Positions 49,892-60,850 of a stretch of 64,000 bases of DNA are shown here, one piece after another. Below the pieces are notes generated by a model, which made no database searches, was not told where the DNA came from, and saw only the letters and a program-made list of their open reading frames with translations. The translations under genes and the position numbers were made by a program. The stretch is from Holothuria scabra (Eukaryota; Echinodermata; Holothuroidea; Aspidochirotida; Holothuriidae). Position 1 is the first letter of the stretch. Every line of letters starts with the position of its first letter. The DNA is taken from positions 25,313,318 through 25,377,317 of the forward strand of contig CM074188.1 in the NCBI GenBank assembly GCA_037179385.1, in the 5' to 3' direction.

Positions 49892-50158
49892 GGTTAGTAG
49901 ATAGAGTTTTACGGCTCGGTTTCCAACAAACTGATTCAAGTCGAGTCGGCAACGGTCGCTTTTCCTATTGTGGCTCACTGGCTTGTTTTCCCTACACCAT
50001 AGCTTATGCTGAGCACCATTCACAATTGTGATTGGTGCTCAGCATAAGCAATGGCAATAGGTTCCGGTTTTAAAGTCTTAGGTATAACCCGGCCGGAACT
50101 CGAACTCCCAACCTCCCGACTGCAGGTCGGATGCTCTAACCTCTTGACCTTGCAGACG
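49892..50158 (-). repeat. SINE family A copy with internal palindrome
   Basis: The A-box complement GATGCTCTAACCTCTTGACC is at 50129-50148 and a B-box complement GGAACTCGAAC near 50095. The tail side lies about 20 bp from the microsatellite. Inside, at 50002-50049, a 48-bp palindrome (arms of 24 bp, one mismatch) was made by inverted duplication of the GCTTATGCTGAGCACCA block. Confidence 0.8.
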
Positions 50159-50317
50159 GGTTCTGGGAGTGGGACGGATTCTAGGACCAGAGGGTTCTGG
50201 GAGGGGGATGAAGGTACCAAAGAATAGTTTGAAATGCTATCAACCCCTCGTTAAGTATGTTGACGCGGAATGAAAAAAGTGATTATTCTGTCAACATTAC
50301 AAGTGTTTACGAAGCAA

Positions 50318-50500
50318 GTTAGTGGCGTAGCCACGGGGGGTTTGGGGGGTTGGGGTTAGAACCCCCATGACCCAACCTTGCAATGCAAAACACACTTGTT
50401 ATTGGTTTTTTTTCTCTCTATCCTTAGACTTTTCCTCATGTCGTGCCCAACCCCTCCCCCCTCCCGACACAATCATGGCTACGCGCCTGAAGCGAGCAGT
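50318..50500 (+). repeat. GTGGCGTAGCCACGGGGGG-type G-rich repeat
   Basis: It starts TTAGTGGCGTAGCCACGGGG, with G and C runs through 50460 and TGGCTACGCGCC at about 50476, which is inverted relative to GGCGTAGCCA. That suggests a small inverted-repeat element of about 170 bp (50319-50490). A similar GTAGCGTAGTCAC occurs at 59227. Confidence 0.5.
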
Positions 50501-50515
50501 ACTTTGACGCGGTTA

Positions 50516-50680
50516 GAGACTAGTAAGATGGATTTTTACTGCCCATTTTCTAACCAATTGATTAAAGTCGGGCCGGCCACGACCTTGTTTCCAGTTGTTG
50601 CTTACTGACTTGTTATATACTCGATTCCATATGCTGAACACAAAGCACAATGGCAGAAGGTTCCACTGACTGCTAGAGGG
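50516..50680 (-). repeat. SINE family A fragment
   Basis: The 3' half only, decayed: AGATGGATTTTTACTGCCCA, then CTAACCAATTGATTAAAGTC, GGGCCGGCCACGACC, TCCAGTTGTTGC and GCACAATGGCAGAAGGTTCC. Confidence 0.65.
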
Positions 50681-50706
50681 TCTACTACTTCCGCCCAAAC
50701 ACATGG

Positions 50707-50956
50707 ATTAGTCAAACAGTGCCTAAATCTGCCAATCACGTTAGTCAGTAAGCTTGACTGATTTTTTAATAATACCGGTATTTGACACACTTGAATTAGT
50801 CTCTAACAAATAATTAAGCCTCCTAGCTTGACTAAGTTACAAGAACCAAGCCTCCTTGACTAGTTATTTTGACCACTACTACGCAATTAGTCACAAATTA
50901 GTCAAGTATGAGTGACTAACGTGATGGTTAGTCTATTTAAACACCACTTGACTAAT
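50707..50956. mobile_element. 250-bp MITE with ATTAGTCAA termini
   Basis: The left arm (ATTAGTCAAACAGTGCCTAA, then CACGTTAGTCA) and right arm (TGACTAACGTGATGG, then CCACTTGACTAAT) are inverted over about 40 bp. The interior repeats GACTA/TAGTC words. No coding capacity; target duplication unclear. Confidence 0.75.
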
Positions 50957-52689
50957 TTGTGCTGACGGTGAACCTTCAGGGTTAAAACACTCCTTAAGAG
51001 TTGGAAAGGGACCCAGTCTTAATTTGGAGGGAAGGATTTCAATCCAAAATGGTGTCATTCTCACTCATTTGGAATGACTTCTCGGTCATATTTCAGATCC
51101 TTCCTTAATTTCACTCTATTGTAAAGTGCACTATTTCAGTGGTTGATGAATTTGATGAGTGACTATTATAAAGATGTAAAATTTTACAAAAAAGCTCAAC
51201 TTCGTGAAGGATGAAGCCTAACTTTTCGAGTGACAAAAACTGAATTTTTGGGGGGTTTTCACCCTTTTCCATGTAAGGAAAGTTTTTAAATTAAAAGCAG
51301 TTAGATGCGATCTCCTGATATGCGGTAATCAAGATTATTAATTAACGGAAGACACTTTTAAATCATAGCGCAATGTAACACATTAGATTTGGGAAAGGTA
51401 GACAGATGATGATCATGTATCAATCAAAATGGTCAAGACATGGGGGCTTGGAGGTCCGCCCCAGGACATATGTGAAATTTAATTCTGAAAGATGAAAGTT
51501 ATTTCTTGTAAAAGATCAATCGAGATAAGTATACCTTGAAAAAAGCAGTGAATTGAGCCTTTGTAAGAAAAGTAAGAGTACAGAAGTGGAGAAGGATTGG
51601 GCCTACTACTTGAAAATTCGCGAGCCTAATTAGCATGAGGTAGAGGGAGCGATCCCACCTTATTATCTGGACTACACTCTGTAAACAACAGGGTAAATGA
51701 ACTCACTCTGTAATAGAGTTAAAAGTGTGAATTCACCTCAAGGAACAATGAAATATACTCCAAGAAGAATGACAGTTCAGTCTTTAACGAGTGCCTGTAG
51801 GGATTCACTCTTATTTTTAAGAGTTGTCCCGGTAGTCACTCCATCAAGAGTGAAAATTTGCTCTTTTGGAGAGAATTTCATTCTTCTTTGAGTAAATCTA
51901 CACTAATTTGGAGTGGACTAGTGTAGAGCAGCAACTCCCAACCTTTGTCATCTGACAGCTCTAGATAATAATGATTAGTTGTATACCGTGTCTCCTCGTT
52001 AAAACTTTCTAAAGCGGGACTATAACCCCCCCCCCACCCCCACCCCCTAGATTGTAGGGAACATCATTTGTCATATCTTCTTACTTAGTGTCAAGACTAG
52101 AAGTTACTTTATTCTCAGTCAGTGAGAACGGAACAACTATTTTTTATTTAATATTATCCTGACATCCCTAGATAATTTTGTGGCATTCGAACGTTGGTGC
52201 CCCGGCACCCCTCTTGAGAATTAGGGCCTACTCCCCTAGAGAATTACAGAGGATCCAGTTGGAAGTTATAGACGGAAGTACAACTGGAAACATTTTGAGG
52301 CTCAGTCTGTAATTTCACAAGACAGTGAAAATCCCCTGCCTAGTTCGGCCCTTTCTTCGATTCAGACATAAACCTTTGTCTAGACCACCATCAAAGACAG
52401 AGCAATAACTAGCCTTTACACTCTTAAAAGTGTTTAGAAATAAAACACATATTTGGTCTCCACTTTGTAAACACGTTTAAATTCTAACAATTTTTAGCAA
52501 TCAAACAAAGTAGTGCATTCGTAAGACTCCGAGTGGACCTAAACTGGAGTATGTAGGTTAATTCTAACATTGGTCTAGCAGGCAAATGTACAGAGTTAAT
52601 GAATGTACAGTCCAAACCTCAAGACCCCGCCCTCTTTGTTAAATGTTAGGATAAAATATACGCAGCGAATGAAGAGATCTGGTAAGTGG
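50957..52689. other. Intergenic DNA with ACTCTT/AAGAGT-rich patch
   Basis: At 51670-51920 the words ACTCTT, AAGAGT and GAGTG recur. The outer ends CTACACT and AGTGTAG are inverted, perhaps a decayed MITE with short termini. A C-rich run lies at 52028-52047. No gene is supported. Confidence 0.35.
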
Positions 52690-52985
52690 ATTAGTGACAG
52701 TGTCGGCGTAAGATATTCAAAATTGTGAGGGGGGGGGGGGCAAGGGCAAAGGATAATGTTTGGGGAAAAAATTTCGGTGCAGCGCGAAAACGAGCCCAGA
52801 CTGCCCGTTCCTGGGGGTGGGGGAGCTCTGAGGTTTTAGCTTATCTCTGAATGAAAAATGAAGCCTCTGGAGAGATATATGATTCATTTCTTTCGGTTAA
52901 TCAAACTCCTAACTGACCAAAATTGGGGGGGGGGGGGAGGGGTGAGGAAAAAAATCTGGGAAGGGGAGAAAATGCTCTTTTTGCC
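52690..52985 (+). repeat. G-rich dispersed family H, copy 2
   Basis: G12 and G13 runs near 52728 and 52925 flank GCGCGAAAACGAGCCC and a stretch aligning loosely with 43237-43490. The G-run context GTGAGGG...GCAAGGGCAAAGG resembles GTGAGGGTAAAGG at 59339. Confidence 0.45.
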
Positions 52986-53149
52986 CCCGTAGCACCGGCA
53001 CTGAATAGAGAACGTGTAAACTAGAGAAAGGAAAGTTTCAGTTTGACTTTATGCAACTAACTAATGTACTTTGCTTTCCTCAAGGAACTTTCCATTACCC
53101 CGCGAAATTGCGAAAGCTTTTTGTGAGTAGTAACAGCGAAAGACATACA

Positions 53150-55540
53150 TATTTCATTTATTTTGTCACCACTCAAAATATACAATGGCATAGTTTAAGA
53201 AAATTACAGAAGATAAAATGAGAGTGGAAGGAAGTGCAAATAAAAGCCAAAGGCTTGTCCAGAGTGCACTTCCTAAAAGAAGAAAACAAATAATAAAAAA
53301 AAGAAAACTTAACAATCCAACAACAAACAAAAAATAACATAAACCACCAATGAGCAGATAATCCCTTCCCACAACAGCATAAGTGGACACCCCACCCTAC
53401 TCGAGGGGAAGAACAAAGGGTAATACAGAATCAATCATCATTGTTAATATATTTAGTTTAATTACTACGGAATGAAGTAAGGGTTAGTTTGTTCTTCAAA
53501 TAATTAGGAATGGTATTCCCGAGTCTGACTGCACGATACCTTAAAAAGTTTTTGTTGTAAGATGAGGAGTATAGTTTAGGTAACAAATTATGAGTTATTT
53601 TGTATATGAATGTGACAGTATTTAAATTGAAAACGTCGTGCAACTTTAGGAGGTTTGTGCTTTTGAACAAATTACTCTTGTGATCGCGAGGCTTTGAAAA
53701 GGTTATTTGGCGAATAGCTCTTTTCTAGTGTAAAGTGACCAACCTTTTATTTTGGGAGGGGGTAGCACTAGACCAGATAGTACAACAATATGTGAGATAA
53801 ATTAGAGAAAGATTTATCGTACGTAGGACATTCTTAGGAAGAATATGTGTGAGTCAGCCTCGAATGCCGACACCCTTTGCTACCTTAGAACCCAGGAGGG
53901 AAATATGGTGCTGCTATTTAGGGAGTGGGTCAAAATAAACACCGAGAAATTTTATCTTACTGGCAACTTCAGGTGCACTGTTAAAAATGTCACAGACATG
54001 TTGTAGATTTACAGAACAAAAAATAAAGAAATACAAAGCAGATATGGAAAAAGTGCTGTCAATTTTTGAAACAAATTGACAGCACTTTTTCCGTTTTCTT
54101 TATGTATTTCTTTATTTTTTGTTCTGTAAATCTACAGACATTTTTAACAGTGTGGTTGGTTATTTATGTTTATATTGAAATTGAAGTTATTCCTCTTGAG
54201 GTTGAGAATTATGTATTTCGTCTTACTTACATTGGGGGAACGTTTATTAGAGGCAAACCAGTCTGAATACAAACATAATTCATTGCAGACAGTTTCTTCT
54301 AGCTTATGTGGGTCATTGGAGGTAAAAATATATTTGTATTATCAGCAAAAAGTACCATTGACCAGTTTGAAAAAATCTGGCTTATATCATTTACGTAAAT
54401 TATAAACAAAAGAGGTCCAAGGATGGAATCTTGAGGAACTCCACAAGTTATCATGTTCATATCGAATGCAATATCTCTAAAAAAAAGTGATCTGCGATCG
54501 GTTTGTTAAGTAACTTCTAATCCGATTGTAAGCTGTGCCACGGAAGCCATAGGATTGTAATTTTTCTAACAATGTATCATGATTAATGGTATCAAATGCC
54601 TTTGATTAATCGAGGAAGACTGCCAGAGAAATTAGATTATTGTCGTGTCCCTTGTCTAGTTTGTTTGTTACGTCAATGAGCGCAAGTTCAGTTGAACGTC
54701 CAGGGCGGGAACCATATTGGTTATCAGAGAAAATGTTATGTTCACTAATAAATCCCTGGATTTTATTGAACATTAACATTTTAAAGATCTTTGAAAAGCA
54801 AGAAAAAAAAATGAAATCGGACAATAATTGGCAAAGGTGTGCAAATCACCACTTTTGAAAATAGGGAATAACTTTAGCAGCTTTGAGTTTATCAGGAAAG
54901 ATACCTCAGGAGAGAGATATATTGCAGATGTAAGTAACCGTAGGGGTTCATAAATAAAACAAATTACTTTTCGAACTATAGAAGGACGGAAACCATCGTG
55001 GCTGGCTGCTTTGATACGGTAGGCTTGAGCCACTCAAGCGCAGTCTTAACTAAATCACTCTCACTGAGTGGTGTTATCAAAAAGTATAGTATTGCTCTTA
55101 CGTTGGACAGTTTTTCGAGTGGCACTAGTAGATATTTTATCTGCTAAATTTGGTCTAAGGTTCATAAAATATTGAAGGCATCCGGAAAATCCTTTCGCTC
55201 GTTTCTTAAGGTGTCACCATCGGAAAATGTGACAGGGTAGTCAGACTGGTTGCGCCCTTTGTGGAGAAGTAAATTTATGTTTTCCACGTTTGTTTAGGGT
55301 AATGCTTAGCATTGCCAAAAATTTCCTCGAAATTTTACCTTTTTTAAGAGACGAATAATCTGATTAAGTTTATTTCGGAAGGTATTGTAGATAAGTTTAT
55401 CATCCTGCGTAGTGACCTAAGGTATTTCTTAAAAAGCTTGTTTTTATGCTTGACAGAGAGAAGCAGTCCGGATGTTATCCAGGTTTGTTTTTTCTTACTA
55501 TTATGTTTGAATTCTATGAGCGGAAAGTTATCCATGTAAT
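53150..55540 (-). pseudogene. Dead CR1/jockey-like LINE, ORF2 reverse transcriptase remnants
   Basis: On the minus strand the expected order of an ORF2 protein is still legible. A W-x-T-x-GLL-S-x-K-H-K-N-K-L-F-K segment lies at 55344-55535, then IFKSGDLHTFANYCPIS (about 54850-54920), NKIQGFI and DNQYGSRPGRS (about 54680-54780), [10 protein letters not shown] (about 54577-54605), GVPQDSILGPLLF (about 54440) and FADNT (54336-54349). The C-terminal HNLLPKLYSS region is near 53570. Damage is heavy: a TAA stop at 54606-54608 between FLD and SKAFD, D to N in the second Asp of the FADD active site, G to D in the VPQG motif, frameshifts, and a large hairpin at 53976-54152. It cannot be active. Confidence 0.85.
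53976..54152. repeat. Near-perfect long hairpin inside the dead LINE
   Basis: The arms pair over more than 60 bp (AGATTTACAGAACAAAAAAT and its complement; AAAGTGCTGTCAATT and its complement) around a loop of about 10 bp (TTTTGAAACA). A 10-bp bulge occurs near the left base. The arms are far less diverged than the LINE around them is decayed, so the inversion looks more recent than the insertion. Confidence 0.85.
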
Positions 55541-57159
55541 GTTAACTTAATGTACCATAAAATGCGCTAAAAGCAGAATACGTATCATTTTCTACATGCA
55601 CATTGTTCAAAGTTGTATTTGCAGTCTGTGTGGTAAACCAGAATGAAGAGAAATGATAGTTTTCAAACCCTACACACAGCCTTCGCCCAAATTACGTCTA
55701 CAACCTTCAAAATTATGTGCTCCCAACGGCTCAAAGGAAGCTACCCTTTATACAGGGAAGACCTTTTAAGGTAGACCCTTCACAACGAATTCAAAAGTTT
55801 TGTGCCACGACATATCCACTGATGCTCCCTCTTTAAGTAGTTACGCACTTGATAATTATTTTGTTAGTGTGTCTAAAGTGTTTTCTTTAAATGCCGGCAT
55901 TCTGGAAACAAACTCTATTTGAGTCATTCTCCGTGAATATATTTGAAAAGGACACAATTGCGCACAAAATAAGACTCAAATTCAACCATGGTATAGATCT
56001 ATTTACCTATTTTAACCTAGTTTCAAATAAATCATGAATAACGACACAGTGTATTTTATCCGTGAAACAGCCCCCGAGAACTTATCTATAACCAAAGAAA
56101 TTTGACAGAAATATGCCTTAACGGTTTTCTTTCATCATCAGTCGGGCGCCCCCATTTATGACCTACATATTTCGTCATACTGCCGTAGATGACTTACATC
56201 GTTCCACAACATGCTCTTTAAAAAGGAAAACATAAACATAAAAATAGGACTCAAAACAGCGTGGCCATCCATTTACGATGTTTGATCAAGAATCTGTTTC
56301 TGTAACGTTTTGTAGACTAGTGGAAGCTCCTAGTAGAGGTGTAACAGTGGTCACCATGTCAACAAAGTATTATGTAGTAGATCATGACGTCATATTTAAG
56401 GCATCCAGAGTCCAATTAACTGAGAGTATTCACATGATTGTCAGATATTACATTATTTGCATAAAGAAGAAAGCAAGTTTAGCTTACATCCTTTAAGCCG
56501 ACAAATCTCACTCGAGTTGGTAAGTTACAAATTTCATCACTTTACTCGTGGTCACGAAAAAGATGGAAAGGAGCGGAAAGAACTTTAAAAAAAAATATTA
56601 GGAAATATTTTGTTCTTAGAATAAAACCAAGTCGCGATGAGGCAAAGTAATTACTTTGATAATAAATTATCAATTATTGATTGTTAAAATTGTCACATAC
56701 ACGGGTTTTCCTTTTCCGTCCCTCCCCATAGTTACCATATTTTAAAACGACGAATTCAATTATCGCGACAATTTTTTATGTAAATAAGCCTTTATGTTAT
56801 AATGATGGGAGGAGAATTAGTGGTTAAAGGATGAAAATGGGAGTGTCTCGCGGGGATGTATCTTCTCCTATATTTGCCGTTGATAAGTGCCACATGTATT
56901 AGAAGTTTTCTCGCTGTAACACCGTTCAGAAGTCACACACGCAAACGTGTATCACGTCATACATTACATGACGCAAAGTTTTATTACTATTTAGATAACA
57001 CAATGAACCACTTCAGGGAAATATTGCGGTTGTTTCACGGGAAAAAACTCATAGCCTATTTCTAAACCATATTTTACATTGACGCGGAATAATAGGTCAC
57101 GCAAAATAAGACTAAGTTTTCCTTCTGTGCATGACATAAAATGAAGTTGTCACAAATAG
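55541..57159. other. Intergenic DNA, no gene seen
   Basis: The first 100 bp may be more of the LINE, unrecognisable. The rest has no exon, RNA gene or repeat copy that I can support. Confidence 0.4.
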
Positions 57160-57329
57160 AAATTCAGCTGGTGATGCGCACTGTTTAACGAAAAATTTCC
57201 TAACTATTTAAAGATAGCGTTAATCCCTAACCTAATCCCTAACCCTAACAAAGAATACAATCGATACAATAAATTGACAACAACCAATCAATGAATTCCT
57301 TGTTAAACAGAGCGCATTAGCTGAAATTC
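57160..57329. mobile_element. Short MITE family D, copy 3 (best termini)
   Basis: Inverted ends of about 28 bp: AATTCAGCTGGTGATGCGCA with CTGTTTAAC on the left, and GTTAAACAGAGCGCATTAGC with TGAAATTC on the right. The interior has CCTAACCTAATCCCTAACCC, an impure telomere-like (CCCTAA)n. CpGs are intact. Confidence 0.8.
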
Positions 57330-57366
57330 AATCCTTTGTAACTAAAAATAAAATGATGCAAGATCC

Positions 57367-57669
57367 TTAAAGGACCAAACCTCTCACCCTAAACTACAAT
57401 TTTGGGACCCGGGTACTGAAATTCTGAATTGGCTCAGCTCTTTCTTTGACAGCTAATTCAAACAATGAAGAATGCCAAAGCTTATATTGCACATCATAAA
57501 CGGTACCGAGAGTGTTTTGATTACATATAAATTGAGTTTTTCTATACTCGCCCTGAACAAATAAACTGAGATTGTGTCTGGACGATAATGAATTTCAGAC
57601 AATTGTGGGAGGGTTTTCAGTAAGAAGGTTAGGAGAATTGGCACTGGGGTGAGATAACTGTCCCTTTAA
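57367..57669. mobile_element. TTAAAGG-type MITE family E, copy 2
   Basis: The ends are TTAAAGGACC and GTCCCTTTAA. Just inside, CTCACCCTAAACTAC on the left faces GGGGTGAGATAAC on the right. The interior matches 41023-41327 through GAGAGTGTTTTGATTACA, ATTGTGTCTGGA and GGAGAATTGGCAC. Confidence 0.75.
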
Positions 57670-57855
57670 AGCGGCTCATTAAGTTGGTTCATGAAATTCA
57701 ACAAATTTGTTCAAACTTGCAAAATTTTCTTCACATTTCAACGACAAATGGCCAAACTTGGAGGACCCCCATATTCTACATACAAATGACTTTTTTTGTG
57801 AGTGAGCACTTAACGGTTTATCCCGTTTTCAAAAATTCGTGACCACACACGGGGG
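57670..57855 (+). repeat. Dispersed repeat family F, copy 2
   Basis: It abuts the MITE directly. CGGCTCATTAAGTTGGTTCA, CAAATGGCCAAACTTGG and GTGAGTGAGCAC match the copy at 22035-22225. Confidence 0.65.
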
Positions 57856-58242
57856 TTTATACCCGATTATGAATGTTTAGCAAATGACGAGCTGGTTAAT
57901 TTTTTAAAACATATTTGTATACATTTGAAACGCAATATTTTTCCTTAAAGTTTTCCTCGCGGTGACAGTACGAAATTAACGTCCATTGGTGGATATTTGT
58001 TTTGCAATCTGGGATAAGGTGGAACCGTTATAACGAAGACTATCAAGCTGACAATAAGGGAAGGGGCACAGAATTATCTTCGCATGACCAGTTACAAAAT
58101 TAGATCATAGGAGATGGGGCTTAAAGAGGAAATTTAAGCAAACATTAAATTTTCATATGTGAAAGAGGAACCAAATCTGCAGAGTGTGTTGGAAGTTCCA
58201 TTCAATCTAACATGTATTTCTCGAGATATCTGTTAATGAAAT
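57856..58242. other. Spacer between repeats, no feature seen
   Basis: No exon, RNA gene or repeat copy recognised in this stretch. Confidence 0.4.
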
Positions 58243-58705
58243 CAGTAGATTTGTGTTCCAAAGTGAGTTTTAGGGCAGCAGAGCTTATACCACTTCCTCA
58301 AATTGACAAGGAATGCTTTGTTTCCCTTTGTTTTATCAGACTGTGGTGTTGACCTTGAAATTTAGTTAATAAGAACAGGACCTCCCTTTGGGGGGATGCA
58401 AAGTTTGTAAAGTTCTCATGCCACTTATGCAATCACATTTTAATAATGTGGGTTGTTGAGGAGAAAATCGACTCTAAAGTTTATAGAAAAACACAGTGCA
58501 CTGATGTGTGGATATGATGTCATATGTGCTTGCTTTAAATTCACTTTCTGATGAAAACGTGAAAAATTTACGTGCTCATATCTTGAGAATTACACATCGG
58601 ATTTCATTGCAAATTTCACCAAAATGCTAAGAATAAGTTCCCCGCTAACATACCAAAACCTGTAGTGGCCTTAAACCATTCTTTTAAGGTGAAACGACTG
58701 AATTG
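58243..58705 (+). repeat. Dispersed repeat family G, copy 2 (CpG-retaining)
   Basis: It matches window positions 1-470. CATCGGATTTC here corresponds to CATTGGATTTC there, consistent with cytosine deamination in the other copy. Confidence 0.7.
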
Positions 58706-60702
58706 TTCAGAAAACTCACTGGAAAAGCGGTGAGCTCTTACAAGGGTGCGAATCAATTAACGATCTGAAAATTGTATTCTCTACACAGATATAGACAAGC
58801 TGGAGACTAATTTTGTTCTTTAATTGCATTTGCAAACCTGACTGGTCTTGGAGATTGGGATGTATACTTGCTGGCATTGAGTTAGCATTGAAATAGTAAT
58901 AGAGCAACCGTCTTCATAGAATGTGACAACTATCAACGAGGAACAGAGAGTTTTAAAGAAATAAAAGACTCTAATTTAGTTAAAAAAAAAAAAAACATGA
59001 CGTTAGTTACATTATGAAAGTTAACTAAAATTCCATTCCCCTGTGTAAAGGGTCCAGTCACTCTTTAGTCATACTGATGGCAATTATATTTTATCCAGGA
59101 GAACCAATGACCCTTGCAAATTTTTTAATTATTGATTTCTTTTTTTAAGGGGGGGGGGGGCAATTGTAGGGCAATATTTTGGTAATGAAATTATTGATAA
59201 TTGAAATACAACATTACAGGAGAGACAGTAGCGTAGTCACAAAACGGTTACTAAAGAGACTAAACCTTTGGGGAAAGTATTGGAACAACAGTGGGGACAT
59301 CATGATTTCAAAGTGTATTTGTGTGTGTGGGGGGGGGGGTGAGGGTAAAGGAAAATGTTGGGGGCAAAACTTTCCACTCGCAGGGCGAAACGCGAGATTT
59401 GCTGGCGAAGGGAAAGGCGTCAGGTTTAGTTCCCCCGCTACCGTCCAGGCCAACCTGTGTCCTGTGTAACATAAGCTACGGATTCTTCAATCATGGTTTG
59501 GGCCCTTGGAAACTGTTCTTAATCCGTCATAAGCCTATACATAATGGTTACACTAATTTTGTATGTACCAGATCTACTTGGGGAGGGATGGAAGGTGAAG
59601 GGCAATTGCGGGACAAGCAAAAAATATGAGAGGTAAGTCCCCCTCCCTTCCCATGACCACACCTAGCCTCACTATGGAACAAGTACGACTGGGACGGTGG
59701 GAAGGGAGAAAGTGCCGGTGAAAGTTTGATTTCCTGAAACGTCCATGTTATTAAAACAACTCTCGTCTCAACCTGCATTGCTACACAATTCATAACTTAG
59801 GAAAACGAGGAAAAAGCGTGGCGACTCCCACAAGGGATCGTAAAGGCACCTCATTTCACCCCTATTAAATAATATGGGTTTTACTTCAGAAAATCTTCAA
59901 CACCCTTTATCATCACGCTTCAACAAGATCCATCGTACTTAAAAGCCTGGGAAATTCACTTTCTGGGAGTCGAAAGTGTTGCGATTTTTCAAAATATTAA
60001 GCTCCAGCCAACAGATGGTGGTGTTAGGCTTGTGGCTTTGGGGCAGATTTTTTTGCGTGGGGTGGGCGGCAGCTTTACACATTTTAGGCAGAAAATCCTC
60101 TGCCCCTTACTCAGCTGAACTAAGTCAATGCACAATTCCATTTGCAAACAAAATTTATGACATACAATTGTTCATATGTATTTTTTAAGATCTATCTGAA
60201 TGGCGAAAAATCAGCATTATATATTTTTTTAAGGGGAGGGGGTATATAATGTTCTCAGTTCAAAAGTTAATACTTGCATATGAGAAGACCACATACGTGT
60301 GAAGGTTGGCAAGTCTCAAAAATATTAATATTTAAATGTCCGTTAGCGTAGCTGCCATGTATAGACTTACTTTCGTTATTCTAATGTATTTATCAATTGA
60401 AAGACAACACCCATTCTACGAGCAAGTGCGATCAGCTATCGCTAGTATCAAACATTTTTGTGCATTGACGCACCCCTCCGTTTACGCACTTATTAAGATG
60501 CTTCATTTCGAGAACTTTGACACACCTCTGCGTCACAACTCCTTTTAACATGGCGCACATTGACTCTCCACTGTCCAGAGGGCAGATTGTGCATCTTACA
60601 GTTGATAAAGGAATAATTTGTACAACCCAAAATGAAGACGTGAATGAATGTATGTTAGCAATGTGCTCAAGAGACAGGGAAAACTTCCATTTGGACACTT
60701 TA
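58706..60702. other. Intergenic DNA, G-tract rich, no gene seen
   Basis: G runs near 59150 and 59330, with GTAGCGTAGTCAC at 59227, mark a likely family H-like repeat fragment (about 59225-59450). Open frames at 60336-60759 are not supported by motifs or splice sites. Confidence 0.4.
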
Positions 60703-60850
60703 AACATAGACCCTTTACCAAATACAATTACAAATGATTGTAAGATAGCGTTTTGGTAAGTTTTTTGTCAATGGTATTTTACTATGGCAAAAACACCAAC
60801 ATTCTATCCCACATTCCTTTGCAACATGCAGCTATTTGGAAAAGAGTTCT
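60703..60850. mobile_element. Small MITE, family M, copy 2 (core only)
   Basis: ACCAAATACAATTACAAATGATTG and TTTTTTGTCAATGGTATTTT followed by ACTATGGC match the inner part of 26448-26704. AACATTCTATCCCACATTCC and AGCTATTTGGAAA form the opposing arm. The outer termini are not recognisable. Confidence 0.65.

Noticed and set aside
60336..60759. Overlapping open frames with starts and apparently ordinary amino-acid composition
   Set aside because: No recognisable motif, no splice sites that extend them, frames on both strands overlap, and the end runs into MITE M.
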